NCBI GenBank assembly: GCA_020631735.1
Contig: CM036223.1
Coordinates: 7,044,191-7,108,190, forward strand
Source of the DNA: Saccharum officinarum
Taxonomy: Eukaryota; Streptophyta; Magnoliopsida; Poales; Poaceae
Direction of reading: 5' to 3'
Length of the DNA stretch: 64,000 bases
In this document: in pieces, positions 46,409 to 56,738 of the stretch
Position numbering within the stretch: position 1 is the stretch's first letter
How the letters are laid out: every line of letters begins with the position of its first letter
Notes under the pieces: model-generated
Database searches by the model: none
What the model was told of the DNA's origin: nothing
What the model saw: only the letters and a program-made list of their open reading frames with translations
Program-made: the position numbers and the translations under genes

Positions 46409-48250
46409 CTATTCCATCTTGATCTTGCTTGTTGCGAAATACCCATCTTGTTCCAATAACATTGTGATCCTTAGGCCTTTCAACTAGTTCCCACACTTCA
46501 TTTCTCTTGAAGTTGTTGAGCTCTTCATGCATTGCATTTACTCAATTCGGATCTCTGAATGCTTTATCAATGTCCTTGGGTTCTTCCATTGACACAAAAG
46601 AAGAATGTGCACAAAATGATGCCAATCTTGATCTAGTTTGAACTCCCCTTTGTATGTCACCAATAATGGAATCCAATGGATGGTCTCTTGCAATGTTAGT
46701 TGGTTGAAGTACTTGGACTTGATTGCTTGGATGTTGATGTTGATCATGAGTTGGAGATGATGAACTAGCCACTTGTTGATCTTGCTGCACTTGAGATGAT
46801 GTACTAGCTTGATTTTGCACATTAGAACCACTAGTTTGTATAATAGGACTTTGGAGCACTCGATCTTTGTTGTCATCCACATCAATCACTTGCTTTGGCC
46901 TAATATCACCAATATCCATTTCTTTCATAGCATTGGTCAATTGAGTTCCTCTCACATCATTCAAGTTGTCTTTCTCATCTTGAGAGCTATTTGTTTCATC
47001 AAATTCAACATCATGAACTTCCTCAAGTAATCCACTAGCCAAATTCCAAACTCTATAAGCTTTGCTAGTAGTGGAGTAACCAAGTAGGAATCCTTCATCA
47101 CATTTCTTCTCGAACTTGCTCAATCTAGTGCCTTTCTTCAAGATGTAACATTTACAACCAAAAACTCAAAAGTATGCAATGTTGGGCTTTCTTCCATTCA
47201 ATATCGCATATGGTGTCTTCTCTAGGAACTTATGGCAATAGAGACGGTTGCTATAGAAGCAAGCCGTGTTGATTGCTTCGACCCAAAATGAATGACTCAC
47301 ATTATACTCATTTAACATTGATCTTGCCATATCAATTAAGGTTCTATTCTTTCTCTCAATTAAGCCATTAGATTGAGGTATATACTTGGCCAAAAATTGA
47401 TGCTTGATTCCAAGCTCATCACATAGCTCATCAACTCTTGTGTTTCTAAACTCACTTCCATTGTCACTTCTTACTTTCTTGATTGTGGTCTCAAACTCAT
47501 TTTGCACTCTCTTGATGAACTTCTTGAATATGTCAAATACATCACTCTTGTCCACAAGAAAGAATACCCATGTATATCTAGTGAAATCACCCATAATCAC
47601 AAACCCATACTTGTTGCCACCAATGCTTGTGTATGTAGTTAGCCCAAATAGATCCATGTGCAACAACTCAAATGCCTTGGAAGTACTCATAATGCTCTTC
47701 AATAGATGAGTGTTGCCCACTTGCTTTCCAGCTTGACATGCACTACATAGCTTATCTTTCTCAAATGTGACATCCTCCAAGCCTATAACTAAGTCATGCT
47801 TCACTAACTTGTTCAATTGCTTCATGCCAACATGACCAAGTCTTCTATGCCATAACCAACTCATACTTAATTTGGTGTGCAAGCATGTTGAAAGTTGAGT
47901 GTCACTAGCATTAAAATCAACCAAGTATAGATTCTCATATCTAAAGCCCTTGAAGATCAAATTGGAGTCATCAACACTAACTATCTCCACGTCATCAACA
48001 CCAAATATGCACTTGAAACCAAGATCACACAATTGAGCAACTGAGAGAAGATTGAAATTCAACTTTTCAACTAAGAGCACATTGGAAATGCTATGATCAT
48101 TTGACATTGCAATCCTTCCAAGAGCCTTTACATCAACCTTGCTATTGTCACCAAATGTGATGCTATCAATGCCACTATCATTTGATTTGAGAGAGTTGAA
48201 CATTCTTAAATCACCGGTCATATGTTGAGAGCATCCACTATCAAGCACCC
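46409..48250 (-). pseudogene. Decayed Sirevirus Pol (protease, integrase, RT start)
   Basis: The frame opens after TAG next to GTAAATTACAAG. Protease DSGCSQHMTGD, a full integrase zinc finger (H-x4-H at WHRRLGH, C-x2-C at CSAC), catalytic Asp in HMDLFG, second Asp in SDNGSEF and Glu in LIERKNRT are all present. A TGA at 47166-47168 and another at 46542-46544 interrupt it, each explained by a single C-to-T or G-to-A change (CGA and TGG codons). The frame then covers the integrase C-terminal part and the first RT residues (GTRWVFRNK) before it is cut at 46409. It is non-functional. Confidence 0.88.
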
Positions 48251-48274
48251 AATGCCTTCCTCCGACCTTGTAAT

Positions 48275-50490
48275 TTACCTACAAAATAAATTAATGTCTT
48301 TTAGGTACCCATACTTGCTTGGATCCTTGAGGTTAGTAACTAAGTTCTTTGGTACCCAAATAGCCTTCTTCTTTGGGCCCACAATTGGTGTACCAACAAA
48401 CCTAGCATGCACACCTTTCTCACCCTTGGTAAGCACATAACAAGAATAAAAAGGAATGCAATCCATTTTAGCATAAAACTTGTTGTTGTTCTTGTTCATT
48501 TTATTACAATTAATCTCTAGATGCCCAACTTGCTTGCATCTATTACAATAACGACCATTGCTCTTCACAAAGCGAGGCTTTGGAGTAGCAAAGGCCGCCT
48601 TGACCTTCTTGAGAGTATAGCCTGAACCCTCTTTGTTAAGAGAGAACCTTTGGCTACCCAAACATTTTAGCAAGGGGCCATCCCCACCATAGGCATTGCC
48701 TAATATGCGGGTGAGATCATTCACCTCTTTCTTAAGAGTCTCATTCTCAACCACAAGTGATGAATCACTAGTAGTAGAGATAGAGTTGGTTGTGGTGGAT
48801 GATGATGAGCTACATGAAGCATTAGTAGGACCAACAAATAAAGAATCATCAATAATATCACATGTTAGTCCAATATCACAAGTGACAATCACTTGCTCCT
48901 CCTTAGCTTTCTTCATGAACTTCTCCAACTTGAGGTCCTTTTCTTTGATGAGCTCAAGTAGAGTGGAGTGGGCTTCCTTAAGCCTAGTGTGAGCAACTTC
49001 AAGGTCCTCGTGGTCTTCCTTTAGACACTCACGAGAGGCCTCTAGCTCATCAAAGGATTTCCTAAGAGCTTTGAGCTCTTGTTCAATTTCTTTGCACTCC
49101 TTACTCTTTTTGAGAGCAACAAGCTCCTCCATCAAGGCATTATTTTTATTGCTCTTGGCAATGAGCTCTTGCTCTAAGATCTTGCATCTCTTGGTGGTCC
49201 TCTTGTAGCCCTTGCTCATTTGATCTATTATGCCTAATAGATCATCCTTGGAGTAGTCCTCATCCTCCTCATCATCACTCATACAACCATTACTAGCACA
49301 AGAATCATCATCACTATCATCATATTTTACCTTGGTAGGCTTGGCCATAAGGCATGTCGATGTAGTGTCAAAGATGGATGGCTTGTTGGAGAGGGCGATG
49401 CTTGCAATGGCTCACCGAGTGGTCCTCTCATCATCACTAGAGCTTTCATCATCATCACTATCGGAGTTATCACTATCCCAAGTGACTATATAACCACCAC
49501 CCTTCTTCTTGTTGTTGAATGTGAAGCTCTTCTTTGCTTTCTTCTCCTTCTCTTTCTTATCCTTCTTGTTCTTCTTGAGCTTCAAGTCCTCATTATGAAA
49601 TCTCTTATCTTTATAGGGGCAATCCGCCACTATGTGATCGGGGCTATTGCAATTATAGCAAAGGGTCTTTACCTTCATAGTGTCTCTCCTCTTTCTTGCC
49701 CTATATCCTTTCTTCTTCATGAACCTTCCCATCTTGTGCACTAGGAGGGCCATGGTCTCATCATCGAATTGATCATCATCATCGATCTCCACTTGCTCTT
49801 GCCCTTAGAGGATGAAGCCTTGAATGCAATGGGCTTCTCTTGCTTGACCTTGGTCTCCTTCTTCTCTTCTACCTCATCTTCATCATTATTGTATTGGGCA
49901 TTAGTCATGATATCTCCAAGCACATCGGTTGGTTTGACTTTGTCCAATCCCTCTCTAAAGATCATTCTTCTCAAGGTAGCAAACTTCTTGGGTAAACACA
50001 TCAAGAACTTGTGTGAGAAGTCCTTGTCCTCAACCTTCTCCCCAAGCCCCTTGAGATCATTGACAATGACTTAGAGCCTATAGAACATCTCCGGGATGGA
50101 TTCATCATCCTTCATCTTGAAAATGGTGAACTTGTCCTTGAGCATATATAGTTTGGCACTTTTTACCGTTGAAGTGCCTTCATATGTTTCTTCAAGCCTT
50201 ATCCAAAGCTTATTTGCCTTTTCAAGATCTTTGATTCGCTCAAATACTTTGTCATCAATGGCATGGTAGATTGTGTCAAGTGCCGCCGTGTTGCATTGTT
50301 TATTGATGTGGTCATTTGGAGTGAGATTTTCCTCATCAAGAATGATGTATCCTTCTTTGGTCACATCCCAAACCTTCTCATGTATATTGCCTAGATATTG
50401 CTTCATCTTTCTTTTCCAATGATCAAAGGAAGAGACACCATCAAAGAATGGAGGCTTGCCATTAACATGATTGAACATAATTTGAGCCAT
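48275..50490 (-). pseudogene. Decayed Sirevirus Gag
   Basis: Starts at ATG 50490 (MAQIMFNHVNGKPPFF). N-terminal gag domain to about 50074, where TAA (50071-50073) stops it. The frame continues through 50004-49741, shifts near 49790, and continues to 49412, where a TGA stops it; it is open again in the same frame from 49348 to 48275. Zinc knuckles CYNCNSPDHIVADC (near 49660) and CNRCKQVGHLEINC (near 48535), with a coiled coil between (about 48900-49250). The architecture equals that of the intact Gag at 34846-37197. Not translated as a whole. Confidence 0.85.
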
Positions 50491-50526
50491 CTTGCACTGA
50501 GGTTGTTAAGCCTAGAAAATGGTGAC

Positions 50527-50542
50527 CACGGCTCTGATACCA
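50527..50542 (-). other. Primer binding site of the older Sirevirus
   Basis: TGGTATCAGAGCCGTG on the minus strand; a perfect match in the first 13 bases to the initiator-Met tRNA complement. Confidence 0.85.
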
Positions 50543-50544
50543 CT

Positions 50545-52512
50545 TAAAAGGTCTTGATGGCTAGAGGGGGTTGAATAGCCTAATAAAAATTTCTATAAAA
50601 AGTGCTATACAATTTAATTAGCAATAACAAAAGCGAGAAGTGAGTTTTGCCTAGCCTATGAAGTGTTGCAAGCCACCTATCCAAAAGACAATTCTAATAT
50701 ATTTCACTCAACCGCACAAGTTAAACCGCAAGGGGAAAACTAGAAGGCTACTCTACTCAAGCTACTAAGCACTAGAGAAAATAACTAAGTACTTGAAATG
50801 TAATACAAGAGTAGGGTAAGAAATATTTCACCGAGGGGCGATGAATTGAGCCAACCAATCAATATTTCCAAGTGATGATATTTAAGATAACCAAACCACC
50901 GAGACAAATCAATCACAATCAATGAAGTGAAGACACGATGATTTATCCCGAGGTTCACGTGCTTGCCGGTACGCTAGTCCCCGTTGTGTCCCCCTACACC
51001 ACGTGGTTCGGTGGCTAATCGGTATCACACACCGAGCCTCTCAAAAGGCACCACAAGAACCTACCAAATGGTGAGAAGTTCCAACATGTGCAATCCACTA
51101 GAGTTGGAATTCGACGCTCCGCCGGGGAACCACAACAATCCCTCACAACAAGCTCACCGGAGCCGGCCACGAACAATCACCGACACGTGCCGAACCTCCA
51201 CCGCTGCTCCAAGCCGTCTAGGTGGCAGCAACCACCAAGAGAAACAAGAATCCCGCAGCAAATCAACCACCAAGTGCCAACTAGATGCAATCTCACAATG
51301 CAAATGCACTTGGATCACTCAATCTCACTTCGAATATGCAAAGAAGCAAGAGAGATGACTGGGAGGGGAGTTGCTTAGCTCAAAGTGCTCACAAGTATAT
51401 CAAAGAGTGCAAGGGCATGAGCCAAGAGCCGGCCAACATGTATTTATAGACGTACCTCTTCGAATAGAGCCGTTAGGCACTTAATTCTGCTGCAGTCGCG
51501 CTGACCGGACGCGCTGGTCAAACTGACCGGACGCGCTGGTCGCACACTACCCACGCGCGTAGCTCGACCGGATGCGCTGGTCCCGTAACCGATAGGACAC
51601 GCTGGTCAAGCCTGAGCAGCGCTCCAACGAGTCAGCGACCGGACGCACTGTTAGATGAACCGGACGCCACAGTGCCAGCGTCTGGTTTGAGTCCAGTAAG
51701 CTTCCACAACGACCGGACACGTCTGGTCGATCGTGACCGGACGCGCCACCGCATCCGATCAGAAGACCGAGACGCGTGCAAACACTGAACACTGACCGGA
51801 CGCGTCCGGTCAAACAGAGACCGTGTCCAGTTCAGCGTCTGGTCACCTTTGTGACCTTCATTTGCCTTCGTTTGATTCACCCTTTCACATATGAGCTAGA
51901 CTAAGTATGTGTGTCACTTTAGCACATGTTTTAGCTCATCAAACAACATGTGACAATGCCTCCAAATCTTGACATTGGCGTAAAGGAAAATAGGTGTTTC
52001 AATTCCTCGAAAACGCCTGAATCTCGCATCGCAAGCTCGGCGGGAGGGAGAGAGGACCCCAAACCCTCTCTACCGCTCAAACTCCAACGCCATCGCAAAT
52101 GTGCTAACACCACCAAGTGATCACGTCATGTGTGAGTGTGTTAGCATTTTCACAATAATTTTTCGAGGCGTTATTAGTTCTATCCAAATGCATATGATTA
52201 TGAAATGCACACCTAGAGGCACTTAGGAGTTCAATAGCCGCGTTATTCCCCTCTTTATAGTACGAATATCTATCCTACAATGTAACCACACACACTAGGT
52301 GTCTTGGTTACTAAAACTCAACCCTTAAGCATATATCTTTGCCTTGATCACGTAGGGTTGCGTTTAAATCCAAGTGTGGCCATCATGATCACCATGTCCA
52401 TCTTGCCACAAACCTTGAAATGTACTAATCCTCATATGCTGTATATAACTCAGGCATAGGATTAGTACTTAGGCATTGTCACTAATTACCAACACCAAAC
52501 ATAGAGCTTTCA
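50545..52512 (-). repeat. 5' LTR of the older Sirevirus
   Basis: On the minus strand it starts TGAAAGCTCTATG at 52512. The other end is CCTTTTA, the usual final CA mutated. 1968 bases. The TATA box is at 51441-51448 on the minus strand. Confidence 0.8.
51501..51843 (-). promoter_or_regulatory. Degenerate palindrome array in the older Sirevirus LTR
   Basis: GACCGGACGCGCTGGTC, GACCGGACGCGTCCGGTC and altered versions (CGCATCCGATC, GTGTCCAG) just upstream of the TATA box. Many CG dinucleotides have become CA or TG, as expected from methylation-driven decay. Confidence 0.75.
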
Positions 52513-54360
52513 ACTGTGCGCTGCTCGCCCACTCTGTGCTGCCCCGTCTCATCGCCCTTGCCCGCCGCTTCGACACGCAGGCCGCGACCACAAACGACGT
52601 GCAGGAGAAGTTCCTGATCTCACTGAGCACCTCATCTTTGAATTTCGAATTTTGAACTTTCTGATCTCGACGAGAAGAACAACTACCGTCTATTGCGCAC
52701 TCATCGGCCAGGTATGTACCTGTGTACCGCCACAACCCTCGATTGTTGCGATCCATGTGATTAAAATATATAGGGCATCTATCTTCAGAGACTCTTTGCG
52801 CCTGTTTGTTCAGTAGCTGATGCTTGTCAAAGTTCTTTTAAATTAGCTTAATTAATTTTGACCATGATAATAGCAATTTGTTCTGATGTGTTCTGCTCTT
52901 TGGTGCAGAACTGGATCATGTTATGTTATATTTGAGCATAGATTCAAGGCCACTTAGATAAAATCGTTGTTTTCCACGTAGAGATGATTGAAATACCATA
53001 GTTTTTTCTTCTTATATGTTACATGTTATTGTTATGTCCAAGATTCAGCACGCTGTCAATTTCGTGCTATTATGGGGTAAATCTAGAAACCTTTTATTTT
53101 TTATTTTTTTTGTAGTCTATGAATTATTTATGTTGGTTACTTGGTTGTGAGGGAATGAACATATGACTGGTCATTATTCATTAGATATCATTAAGCTCAT
53201 TTTAATTCTTCAATATTTCAATCTAGCACATTAGTATTAACCTCTGCAGGAAGTAACCATTCAAAGGTACAACTATGCTGCATTGATATGTGGTTTATTC
53301 TTTGCATATTTGCTTCAAGATTATTAGCTTGGTTCTTGAGCCGTGTATTCTCGGCTTCTGTTGGATTTCGAGTTGCTGTTTTCAAACACTTGAGGGATGT
53401 AACAATAAAGTTTTGTAAGGTTTGTCTTTCATCTCATGCTGCGAGGTCCTAGAGCTAGAAGAAGTTAATGATTGTCCATGCTTGTTTTTTTTCAATTTAT
53501 TTTAGTAACATTTTGGTTTGGTGCCTTTTGCATCTTACCGTCATCAAGCAGCTAATACTGTTATGTAGAGCCAAAAAACACCCCATAGCGAAGCACGGGC
53601 ATGTTTATGTTTTCAGCTATATTTCTCCTTCAATTCTATCCCTTTCTTAATTACTAATCCATTTGTTCACATTATCCAATTTCTCAGGGTTCAGTTGAAT
53701 CCGTTTTGATAGGTGAAATAAAACTAAGTTTATGCAATGCCAACTTAAGTTTATGATTTATATTTGCTTGCACCGACACTTCATGGAACATGGACATATT
53801 TTTGAACAAGTTTATATTGCAGATCTCTATCTTGCAACAACAGCCAAAGTTTAGCCAGTGGCTAATGGGATGAATGCATATAAAGATGAAAAAACTCCTG
53901 TAGCCAAAGTTGAAGCTGCTTATAGCTCAAATAGTTGGGAAAGCTTCAAATTTTGTTTTCTTATGAGAAAAATGAAATGCCCTATGATATTCACACCATT
54001 GGGTACTGAAATTGGATTGATCATCAGCAAATGATTTGTTGAGCTAATGGATGGTCAGATAAATTTTGTCAGCCAACCACATGCTAGGAGTACATTCACA
54101 TTTACTACATTTTTCCAAAAATGTAACAAAAGCCCTATTAGTGAAAATAAGGCTATTATGTTGCACCCTCTTCCATCCAGTTTCAAAGGTTTATTTGTAC
54201 TATTGGTTGATAGAAAACCAAAAAGAGCTACTATAACTAAGTATTGCTTGCAAAGGCTGGCAGTTGCCAATGATGTTGTTGCTACCATTGAACTATATCT
54301 TGGTGTATTATCAATGATCGAGCATTATTTTATTCTCATTGCAATACACGGGTATTTTTG
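52513..54360. other. Intergenic DNA, no supported gene
   Basis: A short open frame near 52540-52750 is GC-rich but I recognize no family. The rest is AT-rich, with degenerate sequence around 53830-54300. No transposon ends are certain except the possible Helitron end at 54364. Confidence 0.4.
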
Positions 54361-54364
54361 CTAG
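54333..54364 (+). mobile_element. Possible Helitron 3' end
   Basis: CATTGCAATACACGGGTAT followed by CTAG and then T resembles the GCAACGCACGGGC...CTAG ends of grass Helitrons. No hairpin is certain and the 5' end was not found. Confidence 0.25.
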
Positions 54365-54719
54365 TAAACAAAAGTAAACAATAGAATATAACATATATAA
54401 TATTTAAACATCATATGTATCTCATGAAATATAAAAAATCAAAAATAAAACATGAAAATGATGAACAATGGAAAACAATTAAGTGGAGTAAATTAATGTA
54501 TATAATGAAAACAAGAAAATCTATAGAACACAGGAAAATGGGAAAAACAGAAGAAAATAAAGGTAAATGAAAAAAATATAACATATAACAAAAAACAAAA
54601 CAAACAAAATAATTAACTAAAACAAAGAAAAAACAAATGAAATATGTGTCCGTACAGAGCGCGGGTCACAATTATCAGCCCACGACGCTCATAGGCGCTG
54701 CTACTGTTGCCCTCTCATT

Positions 54720-55200
54720 CTCCCAAGGAAAAAGTCTATATTACCTCCCTCAACTTTCGCGAAAGTCCGTTTTTCATCTCCAAACTCTAAAACCAGGTAA
54801 AACACCTTCCTCAACTTTTAAAACCGTTCATCTTACCTCCCTGGCCATGTTATAAGCGGTTTTGAAGGCGATTTTGTCTTTGTCTTTTTTATTTATTTCA
54901 GCTGAATCTTTGAAAAATCATAGTAAATCACAGAAAAATTATAAAATGGAAAATCCAATTTTGTTGGACTCCACATGAGTAGATCTACATAATAAATATA
55001 TAATATAGTATGCTTTAGTACAAAGTTTTTGCTGTGACTTTAGATCTATGCTTTTCCGTAATTAAATGAAATAATTTATAGCTGCAGTTTTTATGGTCCA
55101 ATTATGGTGAAATTTTTATGGTGGGTTAATTATTGTATGATTAAACTGTAGTAAAAAATTTATACTCATTGAATCATGTATAACTTAGTTATATATTTTA
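54720..55200. repeat. Dispersed grass repeat (TACCTCCCTCAACTTT type)
   Basis: TACCTCCCTCAACTTTCGCG and a second related block (ACCTTCCTCAACTTTTAAAA) are followed by an AT-rich tail with AATCATAGTAAATCACAG. I recall this pattern from interspersed repeats in grasses. Boundaries and class are uncertain. Confidence 0.35.
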
Positions 55201-55316
55201 TTTAGATTTATGCTTGTTAAATAAACCAGCCAACTCCATGCACGCGCACCGACACGGCCATGGCCTACTCTATCTCCGCCACGCTACTTGGAGTGTATCG
55301 CAGGCATTCGAGCTAG

Positions 55317-55558
55317 GGCAGCGTTCACTTGGCATGCATACCCAAAATATTTCATTTTCCACCTATCACATCAAATCTTTAAACGCATGCATGAAGCATT
55401 AAATGTAGATAAAAAAATAATTAATTACATAGTTTGCCTGTAAAGTTCGAGACGAATCTTTTGAGTCTAATTAATCCATGGTTGGACAAAATTTACCAAA
55501 TAACAACGAAAAGTGCTACAGTAACTTTTCACCCAAATTTTCTCAACTAAACACAGCC
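55317..55558. mobile_element. MITE with TAG target duplication
   Basis: The ends GGCAGCGTTCACTT and GGCTGTGTTTAGTT are inverted. TAG occurs at 55314-55316 and 55559-55561. The reverse-oriented family core is present. Confidence 0.8.
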
Positions 55559-55829
55559 TAGGCCTATCTTAAGGCCGTCAACACACTGGGCCGGTGCCAA
55601 GATGGGGCCCAAACAACATCGGCAGCGACGGTGCGCTGGTCGGCGGGTTACTCCTCCCGTCGGACGGGATGATATCCGCGACGGGAGGAGCAGGCTAGAC
55701 AAGACATCTAGAAGCTTCCACCAGCAAGCCCAACACAGCCCAGGATAAAACAAGGGGCCCAATAAGACAGTGGTGAAGCGTCATTTCCGGAGACCAAAAC
55801 AAACGCCCCCCAAAAGGCCCAGAGCAGCC

Positions 55830-55866
55830 CCACGTGTCACCTTATCCACACGGCCTCCTATATAAA
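55830..55866 (+). promoter_or_regulatory. Promoter of the uncharacterized gene (G-box and TATA box)
   Basis: CCACGTGTC (G-box/ABRE type) at 55830-55838, TTATCC at 55842-55847, and TATATAAA at 55859-55866, followed by a GC-rich leader. This spacing is a normal plant core promoter and suggests light or ABA responsiveness, an inference from motif type only. Confidence 0.6.
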
Positions 55867-56738
55867 CAGACTCACCGCAAAGGCTTCTGTCGCTGCTGGA
55901 GAAAATCACAAGTCAGTCAAAAAAAAAAAAAGAATCCCTCCTACGCGGAGGCGAAGAGATTCGTCGCCTCAGTCGCCTCCCCCTGCTCAGATCCGCGGCG
56001 GAGCCTAGCCGGCGGCCCGCGCCCCGCGGCGGCGCCGATCCAGGATGCCTTCGCGCGTGCGGGGCTGCTGCTGCTGCTCGCACCTGCGCCGCCTCCCCCG
56101 CGACGACGCGCTCTCGTCCCCCTCCGCCTGCGCGCACCGCCTCAAGCCTTGGTCTTGGCGTCCCCATTCCCCCACCTCGTCCTCTTAACGCTTTGCCTCC
56201 CCCTGATCTACCTGTCTCTACCCTTCCCTCCTCCCTTCTACCTCTCCCTGTTGCTGCGACTTCAATCGTTGTTCGCGCCTGTTATTTCGACTTGTCTGTC
56301 GCGTTCGGTACTCACTTCTGCTGGATCGGATTGGTTTTGATCGGTTGCTCGCTTTCGAGGCGGATCTACACTGATACGGGTCAGGTAGCATCCTGGATCG
56401 CCTGCCTCTTACAGTCTTATTATGGTTTAATGTATATGTAGCAAATATAATAGTATTAGCCTACAACAAGCTTAATTCGTGCCATTGAGGAGTTAGGATC
56501 GGCTTATGCTATGCTTGGAGTTCACGTTTACGAATGCAACTTGGGCACTTAGCATTAGCATCTAAATCTGGATGTGTGTGGTATGTCTATGAGGAGGAAT
56601 GACAGCTACATCTGCTCTTCTCCATGTTTTTGTAGCATCAGCAGCGAAGCGTGGTTGTACGTTTGCAGTGTTGCTTGCTGTATCACTCTGCAAGTGTTGC
56701 TTGCTGTATCACTCTGCAAGTGCTAAGCTAGTCACTTT

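Larger units (their letters stand above)
46409..52512 (-). mobile_element. Older Sirevirus, decayed and 3'-truncated
   Basis: Minus strand: 5' LTR 50545-52512, primer binding site 50527-50542, degenerate gag, protease, integrase and the first part of RT, cut at 46409. The RT core, RNase H and 3' LTR are missing from the window. The LTR start TGAAAGCTCTA and the palindromes before the TATA box show the same lineage as the element at 33212. Confidence 0.9.
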
